From: Myxococcales bacterium
GTDB lineage: Bacteria; Myxococcota_A; Polyangia; Polyangiales; Polyangiaceae
Direction of reading: 5' to 3'
Length of the DNA: 34,430 nt
Assembly: GCA_013297655.1 (NCBI GenBank)
Contig: JAAFHV010000039.1
Coordinates: forward strand, 13,575 to 48,004
In this document: positions 1 to 9,024 of the stretch, piece by piece
How positions within the stretch are numbered: the first letter of the stretch is position 1
How the letters are laid out: every line of letters begins with the position of its first letter
Notes under the pieces: model-generated
Databases searched by the model: none
The model's input: the letters and a program-made list of their open reading frames with translations, nothing else
Told to the model about the DNA's origin: nothing
Program-made: the position numbers and the translations under genes

Positions 1-43
1 AGTAGGCTTTCTTCGGCATTCGATAGACACTCGGGGACGCGCC

Positions 44-1165
44 ATGAAAAACCAAAAGAGCCCCGAGAAGCGCTCCCTGCACGCCGGTCTACTCGCCGGC
101 CTCGGGCTCGTCGTCGTCGCCGCGGGGGTCGGGTTCGCGATGACGGGCGCGCCGCCGCCGCCCCCCTCGCGTCACGTCGCGCTCGCGAAGCTCGAGAACA
201 TGTCGCTCCCGGACCTGCATCCCGGCGAGGAGATCGTGATCAAGGGCACGGTGCGGACGCGGTTCGACGGAACCGTGTATGATGCAATATCTCGCACGGA
301 CCGCACTCCGGCGGGGGAGATCGTTCGTCGTGGGGGCCTCTTCGATCCGGAGACGAGCGGCTTCCGCGTCGCGAGCCACGATCCGCGCACCCACGAGGTG
401 CACCTCGTGGTCACCGGCACCTCCGGCGAGGCGTGCGCGGCGATCGGCGTGCCGGCCCCCTGTTTGATTCCTCAAGTGAAGGCTGCGGCGCTCGAGCGCC
501 TTCTCACCGAGAGCGAGCTTCGCGCGACCCTCGAGGGCACGCTCTACGCGGAGCTCCCGGAGGCACCTCCCCCTGCGGTTCCTGCGTCGCGGATCGCTGG
601 CCTGGCGACCGCCGGATTGGGTCTCATGATCGCGCTCCTCGGCTTGCTCGGACTCGTCCTCACGAGGCAGGCCTCGGCGATGGCGGGCATCCGGCGCGCG
701 GCCAAAAAAGCCCTCGGGGAGCTCCGCGGCGATCGGGCGCACGACTCCCTCCGCGCCAAGATCGCCGAGCTCATGGCTCACGCGGAGAAGCTCGACGCTG
801 CGCGAAAGAAGGCCGCCGCGCGCTTGGAGAAGCTCGACATCCGCGCCCTCGAAGAGAAGACGCGGCGCCTCGCGAACGAGGGCGCCACCGCCGACGTAAA
901 GGGGTGGGCCGAGAAGGAGCTCGCCGCCGCGCTCGAGGTGGAGCACGATCACACGAAGGCGCTCGCAGGCCTCGGTCGCGTAGAGAGCGCGCTCGGCGTG
1001 GTGGCGCTCTCGAGCCGCGAGGAGAAGGGCATTCGCGTCGACGACGCGGTGAAGGACGCTCTCGCCGACATCGAGGACGAGCTCGCGATCCGTGAAGCCG
1101 CGCTCGCCGAAGCAGACGAGGTGGTGGCGCGCCCGAAGGGGCTCAGGTCGCCGCCTAGCGTGTAG
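44..1165 (+). CDS. Two-span membrane protein with C-terminal coiled coil, unknown function
   Basis: I do not recognise a family. The 373-residue protein has a hydrophobic segment at about residues 14-33, a largely soluble region to about residue 180, a second hydrophobic segment at about 185-208, and then a long charged Ala/Glu/Lys/Arg-rich region predicted by eye to be coiled coil up to the end. Two cysteines (in an ACAAIG and a PCLIP context) lie in the first soluble region and could pair if it is extracytoplasmic. The topology suggests an envelope protein with a loop outside and a coiled-coil tail in the cytoplasm. The ATG at 44 is preceded by GGGGAC. It converges with the haem lipoprotein gene across about 270 bp. 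The coding assignment rests on continuous myxobacterial codon use and sensible composition; the function is unknown. Confidence 0.75.
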   Translation: MKNQKSPEKRSLHAGLLAGLGLVVVAAGVGFAMTGAPPPPPSRHVALAKLENMSLPDLHPGEEIVIKGTVRTRFDGTVYDAISRTDRTPAGEIVRRGGLFDPETSGFRVASHDPRTHEVHLVVTGTSGEACAAIGVPAPCLIPQVKAAALERLLTESELRATLEGTLYAELPEAPPPAVPASRIAGLATAGLGLMIALLGLLGLVLTRQASAMAGIRRAAKKALGELRGDRAHDSLRAKIAELMAHAEKLDAARKKAAARLEKLDIRALEEKTRRLANEGATADVKGWAEKELAAALEVEHDHTKALAGLGRVESALGVVALSSREEKGIRVDDAVKDALADIEDELAIREAALAEADEVVARPKGLRSPPSV

Positions 1166-1401
1166 GCGTGCAGGCGTGCAGGCTGTAGGCGCGGGGAGCC
1201 GGGTTGGCGGTTGCGACACGCGCGGGCGCGTGGAGCGTGGTCAACCTCGACGGGGGTGGCTCGAGCGCTCTCGTCGTCGAGGGTGCGTGAGGAAGCCCGC
1301 GCCAACTCAATACGGCGATTCACACCCGCATTCCCGGCCGCGACCGACCGGTCGCGAACCATCTCGGCATTCGTGCACTCCGCAACTGATCGACAGAGGC
1401 G

Positions 1402-1429
1402 CGCGCGGCGAGTGTGTCGCCGTCGCGCG
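1402..1429. terminator. GC-rich hairpin between convergent genes
   Basis: CGCGCG (1402-1407) plus GCGA (1408-1411) can pair with TCGC (1417-1420) and CGCGCG (1424-1429), leaving a 5-nt loop and a 3-nt bulge. It sits four bases past the stop of the minus-strand lipoprotein gene and could end transcription from either side. There is no T-tract, so an intrinsic terminator is only a possibility. The rest of 1166-1401 holds only short GGCGTGCA repeats (about 1166-1187) and nothing I can call. Confidence 0.35.
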
Positions 1430-1432
1430 TGA

Positions 1433-2959
1433 CTATTCGAGGACTCCGTCGAGTGCGCGGCAAAGCTTTTCGTGCTGGTCGCGGTACGCCTTGCCGAAGC
1501 CCTCGCGGTGGTGCGCCTTGTCGAGCGCGCTCGGATAGGGGATCGGGATCCACGTCCCGAGGCGATCCATCGCTTCGAAGAACGGAGCATCGAGCGCGAA
1601 GCGTTCTTCGAGGTGCGCGTACTTCTTGCGAAGGCCGTTCGGCACGACGATCCCGGCGAGGGTCGGGTGTGTCTTCACGAGGACGTCGAGAAGCCCGCTC
1701 GCGACGAGCTCGTCCAACGTGGCGCTCCCGTCGAAGTACGCGTTCCAATACGTCCCGATGTAACCGACGGCCATCGGATTCTTGCCCGCGTCGTCCGAAG
1801 CGAACCCCTCGTGGCCGTAACCGTAGCGAATGTCCACGTCGCGAATCTCGAGGTCGAAGAGCCTCCACGCTTGGCGCTCGTGGAGCTTCTTGCCAACGAA
1901 TTTGGGCTCTTCGCCGAGCGCTTCCCGCGCATCGCGAGCGACGTTCGACGACGCCTTCGGGGACGGACTGCACTCGAGCAACGTGCCGAGGAAGGCGGGG
2001 CCGAGCTTCGCAAACCTCGGGTGACCAACCACGTGCGCGACGAGCGCCCGCGCCTGCATTCGCGCGAGGACGAGGCCGAGCCGGAGCCCGGGGCGGAACG
2101 CGAACGCGCGCGAGACGGCGTGGATGTCCTCGTGGGTGTCCGGTCGATAGGGGAACGTGTCCCAAAGCGAACGACCGAAGCGCGCCCGCACGTCGGCTTC
2201 GGAGAAGAGCGGCGCATAACGAGGCAAGCTCGGGATCCGCGCGCGGAGCTTCGTGTAATCGGTGAGCTCCGCGGCTTGGGCGGGGATCTCTTTGCGCGTG
2301 AGCTCGTCGTTGTCCGAACCGTAAAATCCAGGCCAATCGGGGTACATCGAGAAGATCGGGCGCGCGCGCGGACCGTGACAGGTGTCGCACCCGCTCGACT
2401 CGAGCTTCGGGTTGCCCGGAGCGATCGGAAAATCGACCGACGAAAGATCGAAGCGACTCGTTTGTTGGTCGAACTGGTGGAGGTCCAATCGCTGACCGTG
2501 CGTCTGCTTCGGCGCGCCGCCGTTGTAGCTCACCACGAAGCCGTGCTCTTCGTCCCAAGCGATCACGCGCGGCGCGTCCGGGTCCGCGCTCTGGCTCACG
2601 CGAGTCTCCACCAAATGACCGCGCTCGCCTCGCCGCGAGAGGCCGTGCTTGAGCACGAAGTTACGCTTCAGCGCAGGCGAAAAGAGCGCGGGGACGGCGT
2701 CGAGGGTGGTCACCTCGGGGTGCCTCGTGAGCTCGGCCACGAGGACGTCGCGGCCGCGGGACGCAGCTCGTTCGGCTGATGCGTCGATGGCAGCGTCCAC
2801 ATCCGATCCGTCCACGATGCCCGCGTCGAGCGTCGCCACGACCTCTGCACGCGACGCGCGTGGAGGCGCGGCAGGTCCTGGCGGCGCGCTCCCGTTGCCG
2901 CACGCTGCCGCGAGCGCGAGCAGCGAGACGATGTGTGCGGTATGCATGAGCCTCGACAT
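1433..2959 (-). CDS. Secreted lipoprotein with a single CxxCH haem-binding site
   Basis: The protein has 508 residues and begins with a lipoprotein-type signal (hydrophobic SLLALAAA followed by Cys20 and a Gly/Ser/Pro-rich linker), so it is probably anchored in the outer membrane or periplasm. A single c-type haem motif, CDTCHG, lies at residues 191-196 (C191, C194, H195), followed by a proline/aromatic-rich stretch (ARPIFSMYPDWPGFYG). The remaining ~300 residues match no domain I know. One haem in a protein of this size suggests an electron-transfer or oxidoreductase role, but no substrate can be named. The ATG at 2959 is used; the ATG four codons later would also leave a signal peptide. It is transcribed away from nadE. 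Confidence 0.8.
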   Translation of the reverse strand: MSRLMHTAHIVSLLALAAACGNGSAPPGPAAPPRASRAEVVATLDAGIVDGSDVDAAIDASAERAASRGRDVLVAELTRHPEVTTLDAVPALFSPALKRNFVLKHGLSRRGERGHLVETRVSQSADPDAPRVIAWDEEHGFVVSYNGGAPKQTHGQRLDLHQFDQQTSRFDLSSVDFPIAPGNPKLESSGCDTCHGPRARPIFSMYPDWPGFYGSDNDELTRKEIPAQAAELTDYTKLRARIPSLPRYAPLFSEADVRARFGRSLWDTFPYRPDTHEDIHAVSRAFAFRPGLRLGLVLARMQARALVAHVVGHPRFAKLGPAFLGTLLECSPSPKASSNVARDAREALGEEPKFVGKKLHERQAWRLFDLEIRDVDIRYGYGHEGFASDDAGKNPMAVGYIGTYWNAYFDGSATLDELVASGLLDVLVKTHPTLAGIVVPNGLRKKYAHLEERFALDAPFFEAMDRLGTWIPIPYPSALDKAHHREGFGKAYRDQHEKLCRALDGVLE

Positions 2960-3255
2960 AGCCGAGAAGAGTACGCCCAGGCGGCCTTTGCTCGTCCGGG
3001 GGCGTCGGCGATCGAGGGTCTCCGAAGAGGCGGCCGGCGCGGGGAAACCGCGACTCGTCGACGGACGGCGACGAAACGGCGCTAGCTCGCCTGTTTGGGA
3101 GCCTTCAGCCGAGGTCCAGCGAGGACTGACCTGACAGCGGAACGCCGGATCGAGGGCGCTCCGTCGTTCACGCGGGCAAGAGCCCCTGGGAACGTGCGAG
3201 CATCGGCCCTACGACGAGAGCGTGACGATGGCTCGCGTCGTACGGAGGTCTGCGC
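2960..3255. other. Divergent intergenic region upstream of nadE
   Basis: These 296 bases separate the divergently transcribed haem lipoprotein and nadE genes and must hold both promoters. I see a good ribosome-binding site, GGAGGT (3244-3249), six bases before the nadE ATG. I found no convincing palindrome, riboswitch or small gene. Open frames crossing the region have the composition of antisense shadows. Confidence 0.5.
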
Positions 3256-5169
3256 ATGAGGCTCGTTCGTGTCGGAATTGCCAACGTGAACACCACGGTC
3301 GGAGCCGTGAAAGACAACGCGACCCGCGCGATCGCGCTCTCGAAGCGCGCGGCGGAGGACGGCGTGACGGTGCTCGTGTATCCCGAGCAGCTCCTCGCGG
3401 GGTACTCGCCGGAAGATCTCGTGCAGTGGCGCGCGTTCGTCGCCGCGCAATGGGTCGAGCTCGAGCGCTTCGCGGAGGCCACCAAGGACGACGGCGTGGT
3501 GTCCGCGGTGGGCCTCACCGTGGCGCGTGGCGCCCACGTGTACAACTCTGCCGCGCTCGTGCACGGGGGTAAGATTTGGGGCGTCGTCCCGAAAGAGAAG
3601 CTCCCCACGTACAACGTGTTTTACGAGGCTCGCACCCTCGCGAACGGCGTGCCCGGGCTCCTCGACGAGGTGCACGGCGTGCCCTTCGGTGATCTCGTGT
3701 TCGAGCTGGATTTCGGCACGATCGCGCTCGAGGTCTGCGAGGATATTTGGTCGCCCGATGGCCCGATGCGCCGCCGCTCGTATGCCGGCGCGGAGCTCGT
3801 GCTGAACCTCTCTGCGTCGCCCTTCCGCCTCGGCGTGGTCGAGACTCGCCGCGAGATGATCGCCACCCGCGCGGGGGACAACCTCGTCACCGTCGTGTAC
3901 TCGAACCTGGTCGGCGCCAACGACGGGCTCGTGTTCGACGGCGGCGGTTACGTCGCGCAGAACGGGCGCCTCGTGGTGGACGCGAAGCGCTTTCGCGAGG
4001 GCCTCACCGCGACCACGATCGATCTCGATCGCACCACCCGCGCGCGCACCGAGAACACCACCTGGCGCCACGACCAAATGGCGTTCGAGGCCTCGAGCGC
4101 AGCCGTCGCGACGGTCGAAGTGGACGTGCCGACCACCCGCCGCGAGGCGCTTCGTTATCCCGCGCCGAAGAACCAGAGCTTCTTCTTGCCCGCCTTCGCG
4201 AAGCCGGGAGAAGAGCCCACGCCGCGCGAGCGTTTCTTCGAGGACATCCTCGACGCGCTCGCCCTCGGGATCGGCGATTATTACGAAAAGACCGGTGCTT
4301 TCAAGACGATAGGGGTCGCCCTCTCCGGCGGTCGCGACTCGCTTTTGTGCCTCTGGCTCGCGCGCCGCTACATCGACACGCGCTACGCGAGCGAGTCGAA
4401 GGAGGCGAGGGACGCGCGGGTGAAGACGACGCTTCGTGCGTTCTTCATGCCCTCGCGCCACTCGTCCGAGGGCACGCGCAGGGCGGCAGAAGAGGCCGCG
4501 AAGGAGCTCGGTGTCCCGTTCGCGATCGTGCCGATCGACGAGGCGATCGCGCCCGAGATCGCGGCGGTCGAGACCATGCTCCAACCCGGCGAGACGGTGA
4601 ACGCCATCACGCGGCAGAACGTGCAGGCGCGCCTCCGCGGTGAGCGGATGTGGAACTGGTCGAACAGCGCGGCGGGGCTCTTCCTCCAGACCAGCAACAT
4701 GAGCGAGAAGGCGGTCGGATACACCACGATCGGCGGCGACATGGAAGGCGCGCTCAGCGTAATTGCCAATGTGCCGAAGACGGTCGTGAATGCCATCTTG
4801 GATTATCTCTACGAGACGACCCAGTCGGAGGGGATTCGCCTCACCCTCGAGAAGCCGGCCTCCGCCGAGCTCGCCGACAACCAAGAAGACGAGCGCGACC
4901 TCATGCCGTTCCCCGTGCTCGACGCTTGTTTTTCCCTCTACGCGGGCGACAAGATGGCCCCGAAGGAGGTGGTCGTCGCGCTCGTGTCCATCTTCCCGGA
5001 GCACCCGCCGGCGCAGCTCGAAGCGTGGACCATGAAGTTCGCGCGCCTCTTCTCACAGAGCATTTACAAGTGGGTGCAAACCCCGCTGTGTCTCCACGTG
5101 GGGAACCTCGATTTGGACCGCGAGCGCGCGCTGCAGCTCCCCGTGGTGCAAAAAGGGGAGTGGCACTGA
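3256..5169 (+). CDS. nadE: Glutamine-dependent NAD+ synthetase
   Basis: This enzyme makes NAD+ from deamido-NAD+ (NaAD), ATP and glutamine, the last step of NAD biosynthesis, in the cytoplasm. The 637 residues show the two expected domains. An N-terminal nitrilase-type glutaminase carries the catalytic triad Glu44 (YPEQ), Lys113 (VPKEKLPTY) and Cys161 (EVCEDIW). A C-terminal ATP-pyrophosphatase synthetase domain has the P-loop SGGRDS at residues 357-362. The length is normal for the glutamine-using, two-domain form. The start is supported by GGAGGT six bases upstream. The gene stands alone, with a divergent gene upstream and a convergent one downstream. No residue essential to either domain appears to be missing. 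Confidence 0.96.
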   Translation: MRLVRVGIANVNTTVGAVKDNATRAIALSKRAAEDGVTVLVYPEQLLAGYSPEDLVQWRAFVAAQWVELERFAEATKDDGVVSAVGLTVARGAHVYNSAALVHGGKIWGVVPKEKLPTYNVFYEARTLANGVPGLLDEVHGVPFGDLVFELDFGTIALEVCEDIWSPDGPMRRRSYAGAELVLNLSASPFRLGVVETRREMIATRAGDNLVTVVYSNLVGANDGLVFDGGGYVAQNGRLVVDAKRFREGLTATTIDLDRTTRARTENTTWRHDQMAFEASSAAVATVEVDVPTTRREALRYPAPKNQSFFLPAFAKPGEEPTPRERFFEDILDALALGIGDYYEKTGAFKTIGVALSGGRDSLLCLWLARRYIDTRYASESKEARDARVKTTLRAFFMPSRHSSEGTRRAAEEAAKELGVPFAIVPIDEAIAPEIAAVETMLQPGETVNAITRQNVQARLRGERMWNWSNSAAGLFLQTSNMSEKAVGYTTIGGDMEGALSVIANVPKTVVNAILDYLYETTQSEGIRLTLEKPASAELADNQEDERDLMPFPVLDACFSLYAGDKMAPKEVVVALVSIFPEHPPAQLEAWTMKFARLFSQSIYKWVQTPLCLHVGNLDLDRERALQLPVVQKGEWH

Positions 5170-5254
5170 CGGCTCGTCGCGTTGTCGTGTTGTCTCGCGC
5201 GCGCACGGAGGCGGCCCTCGACCTAGCAGCGCTGCCTTCGCGACCGTCGTGTGA

Positions 5255-5764
5255 TCAGTCGACGAGGGGGCGCGGGGCGAGGCGCGCCATGCGGACCATG
5301 TCGTAGAACACGCCGTGCACCGCGTACTCGTCGCGGAGCACGCCCTCGAAGTCGAACCCGAGGCGCAGGTACATCGCCTGCGCGTGGCGGTTGTCTTTGC
5401 GGACGATGAGCCAAATCTTGCGAAGCTCGAGCTCGCCGAACGCCTTCTCGACGATCGCCTTCACCGCCGACGTGCCGAAGCCGCGGCCCTGCAGCTCGCG
5501 GCGTATCACCACGAAAAGACGAGCATTTCTGGCGGGCCAGTAGATCTGGTTGAGGCTCACCTGACCGACGTACACCTCGTCGTCGAAGATGGAGTACGCG
5601 CGCTCGTTCGGCGAGGTGACGAGCTTCTCGACGTAGGCGCGCTCGTCGGCTTCGCTGATGTCGGTCTGGCGGTTCGCGAAGTACTGCATGACCTCACGAT
5701 CGTTGACCCACGTCATGACGTGGGGCACGTGGTCGACGGAGAGCGGCTCTAAGTGGAGCGGCAT
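5255..5764 (-). CDS. GNAT-family N-acetyltransferase (RimJ/RimL-like)
   Basis: The 169 residues follow the RimJ/RimL branch of the GNAT fold: an N-terminal LEPLSVDHV start, a central strand ending in YVGQVSLNQI, an acetyl-CoA-binding loop of the type Q/RxxGxG/A at RRELQGRGFGTSA, and the C-terminal NxRAxxxYxxxGF signature (here DNRHAQAMYLRLGFDFEG). This branch acetylates amino groups of protein N-termini, amino acids, polyamines or antibiotics; the substrate here cannot be told. The gene starts nine bases after the stop of the LuxR-type regulator and is probably co-transcribed with it, so the regulator may control it. It converges with nadE across 85 bp. Confidence 0.9.
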   Translation of the reverse strand: MPLHLEPLSVDHVPHVMTWVNDREVMQYFANRQTDISEADERAYVEKLVTSPNERAYSIFDDEVYVGQVSLNQIYWPARNARLFVVIRRELQGRGFGTSAVKAIVEKAFGELELRKIWLIVRKDNRHAQAMYLRLGFDFEGVLRDEYAVHGVFYDMVRMARLAPRPLVD

Positions 5765-5773
5765 GTCGGTGCT

Positions 5774-6910
5774 TCAATCCAGGGTGTCGTCGCCTTCGGC
5801 GAGCGACGAGTCGGGTGGGGGGGAGAGCACGGACGACGTGGTGCGCGACGACGTGGGCTCGGGGGAGACCAGCTTTCGCACGAGATCGGCGCGGTTCGAG
5901 ACCCCGATTTTGGCGTAGAGCCGGCGCACGTAGGTGCGCACTGTGTTCTCGCTGAGGCCCGCGATCGCGGCGACGTTGACGCCGCTGTAGCCGGCGACGA
6001 GGAGGCGCGCGATTTCACGCTCGCGTTTGGAGAGACCATCGAGCGGTTGCGGCCCGGCTTTCTCCATCGACTCGACGCGGAGGACCGCGCAGCGCGCGCC
6101 GCCGAACACGGGATCGCCCTCCAGCTTCGCGACCGCGGCGACCGTTCCGAAGGGGAGCGCGGGAGGCGTGGGCAGCGCCTCGCCGCGGGTGCGGGCCTCG
6201 AACGAGCGCTCCGCCGCGTCGACGATGGCGCGCGTATGAGGCGCGATTTCCCCTGTAAAATCGACTCCGCGCTCGCGGTTCGCGGCCCAGAGCACGGTGC
6301 CCTTGTCGCGGTCGACCACGATGAGGGTCGCCGTCACACGATGAAGCGCGCGGAGGGCGGAGGCCTCGCGAGAGAGATCGTCGTAGGCGATCTGTGCGCG
6401 GCTCTGGGTGACGACGAAGGGCGCGAGCGTCTCCAGCACGTTTGCGTCGTCTTGAGTGAAGGGAGGGTCGCTCTCCCGTCGCTCGAGACCGGCGACCCCG
6501 AAGAGCACGCCTCCCTCGTGGAGGAACACGAAGAGCGCGCGCGACAGACCGTCGCTCGCGGTTTGGGCGAAGTAGTCGAGACCCTTGCGCTCGCTCTCGG
6601 GGTAAAGCTCCTCCGCGAGGTATGCGCGTCGGCCGGAAACGACGAGGCTCTTCGCGTCGAACCCGAAGGCCTCCGAGAGCGACACGGCCTTGCCGGTGAA
6701 GACCTTGACCGAGCCGTCGACGACGCGAGACCCCTCCCGGTAGGCGAGGTGCTCGTTCGTCCCGAAGGCAAAAAACGCTGCCGGCGCGGGCACCAGCGTG
6801 CGCATGGCGTCCATCACTCGGCGCTTGAAGCTCTGGCGGGTGCCAGGCTGAACGACCGAGAGCTTCGCCGAGTCCATCGCGGATTCGCTCATGCCGCGAT
6901 GGTAAGGCAC
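5774..6910 (-). CDS. LuxR-type transcriptional regulator with N-terminal sensory region
   Basis: The protein (378 residues from GTG 6910) ends in a LuxR/GerE helix-turn-helix at about residues 308-358, with the hallmark LSKREREIARLL start and the recognition region LSENTVRTYVRRLYAKIGV. The first ~200 residues look like a GAF-type domain, followed by a short PAS-like segment (TLIVVDRDKGTVLWAANRERG), so a small molecule or redox state may be sensed. There is no phosphorylatable receiver. The start is uncertain: GTG 6910 has AAAGGG just upstream, whereas ATG 6892 has no visible Shine-Dalgarno sequence but would remove only six residues. The acetyltransferase gene follows after nine bases. The isopropylmalate-synthase-like gene is divergent, with a 107-bp shared control region it could bind. 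Confidence 0.9.
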   Translation of the reverse strand: MPYHRGMSESAMDSAKLSVVQPGTRQSFKRRVMDAMRTLVPAPAAFFAFGTNEHLAYREGSRVVDGSVKVFTGKAVSLSEAFGFDAKSLVVSGRRAYLAEELYPESERKGLDYFAQTASDGLSRALFVFLHEGGVLFGVAGLERRESDPPFTQDDANVLETLAPFVVTQSRAQIAYDDLSREASALRALHRVTATLIVVDRDKGTVLWAANRERGVDFTGEIAPHTRAIVDAAERSFEARTRGEALPTPPALPFGTVAAVAKLEGDPVFGGARCAVLRVESMEKAGPQPLDGLSKREREIARLLVAGYSGVNVAAIAGLSENTVRTYVRRLYAKIGVSNRADLVRKLVSPEPTSSRTTSSVLSPPPDSSLAEGDDTLD

Positions 6911-7011
6911 GGCCCTTTCATTTGACGAATTTGTTCCGAGCGCGGCGAGCGTGCGGCGCGCACTTTTGGCAGCTCGCGCCCGTGCCGTCGCGCGAAAATC
7001 CGTGGCATACT

Positions 7012-7017
7012 AGGAGG
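7012..7017 (+). promoter_or_regulatory. AGGAGG abutting a start codon
   Basis: A perfect AGGAGG sits with zero spacing against ATG 7018, closer than the usual 5-9 bases. There is no ATG, GTG or TTG a few codons downstream that would restore normal spacing without cutting into the protein. The site still decides against the in-frame ATG at 6922, whose extra 32 residues look non-coding. Confidence 0.5.
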
Positions 7018-8283
7018 ATGACGGACTTTGCCACGGACGCTGAACGCGCGTCCGAGCTCATCTTCGACTGGAACGAGGTCAACCGTAAGGGGCGCATCAT
7101 CCCGAAGAACGCCACGTTCTTCGACGAGACGCTGCGCGATGGCCTCCAGAATCCGTCGGTGAAAGACCCTGGGATCGAGCACAAGCTCGAGATTTTGCAC
7201 CTCATCGACGACCTCGGCATCCACGTCGCCGACATCGGCCTCCCCGGCAGCTCGCCGCGCGCCTACGAAGACGTGACGCGCCTCTGCAAGGAGGTCGTCG
7301 ACTGCAAGATGAAGGTGAAGATCGCGTGCGCCGGTCGCACGGTGGTCTCCGACATCACGCCGATGATCGACATCTCGCAGAAGGTGGGCATTCCCATCGA
7401 GGTGTATGCCTTCATCGGCTCGAGCCCGATTCGCCAATATGCGGAGTCGTGGGATCTCGACCTCCTCGTGAAGCGCAGCTCGGAGGCGATCGACGTCGCG
7501 GTCAAGAACGGCCTCGAGGTCGCTTACGTCACGGAGGACACCACCCGCTCGCGCCCGGAGGTGCTCACCGCGCTCTTCCGCGCTGCCATCGATCACGGCG
7601 CGAAGCGACTCTGCCTCTCCGACACCGTGGGACACGCCACTCCGGACGGCGTGCGCAACCTGGTGCAGTTCACGAAGAGCGTAGTCGCCGGCACCGGCGC
7701 CGAGATTGGCATCGACTGGCACGGCCACAACGACCGCGGATTTGCCCTCGAGAACGCGATCTGGGCCCTCGAGTTCGGCGCCGATCGGGTGCACGCGACC
7801 GGTCTCGGGATCGGCGAGCGGGTGGGCAACGCGCAGATGGAGCTGTTCCTCCTGAACATGAAGCTCCTCGGTCAGCTCGATCAAGATCTCACGAAGCTGC
7901 TCGAGTACTGCGAAGCCGTCGCGCGGGCGGTGGGTTGGCAGGTGCCGATCAACTACCCTCTCGTCGGCCGCGACGCGTTCCGCACCGCCACCGGAGTCCA
8001 CGCCGCCGCGATCATCAAAGCGATGGCGAAGGGCGACACCTGGCTCGCGGACCGAATTTATTCGGGAGTACCGGCCGGCATGTTCGGGCGCAAACAGGAA
8101 ATTTGCATTGGATTCATGAGCGGCGCCTCCAACGTGAACTTCTATTTGAAGGAGCGCGGAATCCCCACGAGCGACGCCCTCGTCTCGGAGATTCTCCGCG
8201 CCGCCAAAGAGAAGGACCACATCCTCACCGAGACCGAGGTCCTCTCCGTCGTCGATCGTCACCGCGCCGCCGGCAACGCCTGA
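7018..8283 (+). CDS. 2-Isopropylmalate/homocitrate synthase family enzyme (DRE-TIM metallolyase)
   Basis: This belongs to the family that condenses acetyl-CoA with a 2-oxo acid (LeuA, homocitrate and citramalate synthases). The family signature FFDETLRDGLQ gives catalytic Arg40 and metal ligand Asp41. The second metal-binding motif, H235-G-H237, lies in DWHGHNDRG, followed by the glycine-rich GLGIGERVGNAQ. At 421 residues it has the TIM barrel and a short helical subdomain but no room for the leucine-binding regulatory domain of full-length LeuA, so it is either feedback-insensitive or uses another 2-oxo acid. The HMG-CoA-lyase-like phrase DGLQN is also present, but the overall layout fits the synthases. 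I leave the symbol blank because the substrate cannot be read from sequence. Confidence 0.88.
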   Translation: MTDFATDAERASELIFDWNEVNRKGRIIPKNATFFDETLRDGLQNPSVKDPGIEHKLEILHLIDDLGIHVADIGLPGSSPRAYEDVTRLCKEVVDCKMKVKIACAGRTVVSDITPMIDISQKVGIPIEVYAFIGSSPIRQYAESWDLDLLVKRSSEAIDVAVKNGLEVAYVTEDTTRSRPEVLTALFRAAIDHGAKRLCLSDTVGHATPDGVRNLVQFTKSVVAGTGAEIGIDWHGHNDRGFALENAIWALEFGADRVHATGLGIGERVGNAQMELFLLNMKLLGQLDQDLTKLLEYCEAVARAVGWQVPINYPLVGRDAFRTATGVHAAAIIKAMAKGDTWLADRIYSGVPAGMFGRKQEICIGFMSGASNVNFYLKERGIPTSDALVSEILRAAKEKDHILTETEVLSVVDRHRAAGNA

Positions 8284-8508
8284 CAGGTCCGCTCGCTCAT
8301 GCGGGCGAGGAGGAGACCGCGACCTCGGGGAAGCCGGCGCTCGTCGTGAACTCAAAGCGCAGTCGAAGCATCTGCCCACTCGCCGAAGGAGGCCTTCGCT
8401 GAGGCTCGAGTCGCCTTTGTCGTCGACACGAAGCGCTCTGCGGTCGCGTCATGCAGGTTCGTGTGTGCGCGGTCCCCTCGCGCGCCGCCCCGTCGAGCGC
8501 TCGAAAGC

Positions 8509-8546
8509 AAAACGCCCGATCGCTCCTCGTGAGGTGCGGCCGGGCG
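8509..8546 (-). terminator. Intrinsic terminator of the receiver gene
   Basis: On the minus strand CGCCCG (8546-8541) pairs with CGGGCG (8518-8513), with a second inner CCTC/GAGG pairing, and is followed at once by TTTT (8512-8509). It begins 19 bases after the receiver stop codon. This is the clearest hairpin-plus-T-tract in the window. The remaining part of 8284-8565 holds nothing I can assign. Confidence 0.7.
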
Positions 8547-8565
8547 GGTAGGGGCTGAGAGCGGT

Positions 8566-9024
8566 TCAGCTCGATTCGGCGCGGTCGATGCTGTCGTAGA
8601 TCGCGATCTTCGGACGGGTAGCCGAAGGCGGCGGCGCGGGGACGGAGCTGCCAAGGCGACGCATACGCAGGAGCCGGCGGCGCTCGAGGACCTCGAGGAT
8701 GTCTTCCATCGTTTGGACCGTGAGCGGATCCTTGGCGACGACGTCGATCCGGCTGTCAGGGGCGCGACCAGGCACGTTCGAGACGAGCACCGTCGACGTC
8801 AGAGGCTCGGCATGACGCAAACGACGCAAGAGGTCGAGACCCCCGACGACGATCGGATCGTCTGCCGAGATGACAATCTCGAAAGGTGCGGCGAGCCACT
8901 CCGATAGAAACCGAAGCTCGGCTTCCACGACGTTGGGCTCGCGCACGAAGTGATGAGCCGGGCCGAGGAGGGTCGCGTAAAGCGACGTCCATGAGCGACG
9001 GGGATCGACGATTAGTACGCGCAC
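8566..9024 (-). CDS. Stand-alone response-regulator receiver protein
   Basis: The 152-residue protein is a receiver domain with a short proline-rich tail and no output domain. It retains an acidic residue after strand 1 (Asp7 in MRVLIVDP), the likely phospho-acceptor Asp55 at the end of strand 3 (VISADD), Ser82 at the usual Thr/Ser position (VLVSN) and Lys98 (VVAKD). The acidic pair after strand 1 is reduced to one Asp, so phosphorylation may be weak. No histidine kinase is encoded nearby. The gene is closed by a good terminator and preceded by a palindrome-rich leader. It may act by protein contact, as single-domain regulators such as CheY or DivK do, but no partner is visible. Confidence 0.75.
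   Translation of the reverse strand: MRVLIVDPRRSWTSLYATLLGPAHHFVREPNVVEAELRFLSEWLAAPFEIVISADDPIVVGGLDLLRRLRHAEPLTSTVLVSNVPGRAPDSRIDVVAKDPLTVQTMEDILEVLERRRLLRMRRLGSSVPAPPPSATRPKIAIYDSIDRAESS

Noticed and set aside
3082-5004. 640-codon minus-strand open frame opposite nadE
   Set aside because: It is the antisense image of a strongly conserved enzyme gene, rich in Arg/His/Glu, with no domain; GC-rich codon bias creates such frames.
8284-8505. Small gene between the synthase and receiver genes
   Set aside because: Open frames on both strands lack a ribosome-binding site and sensible composition.
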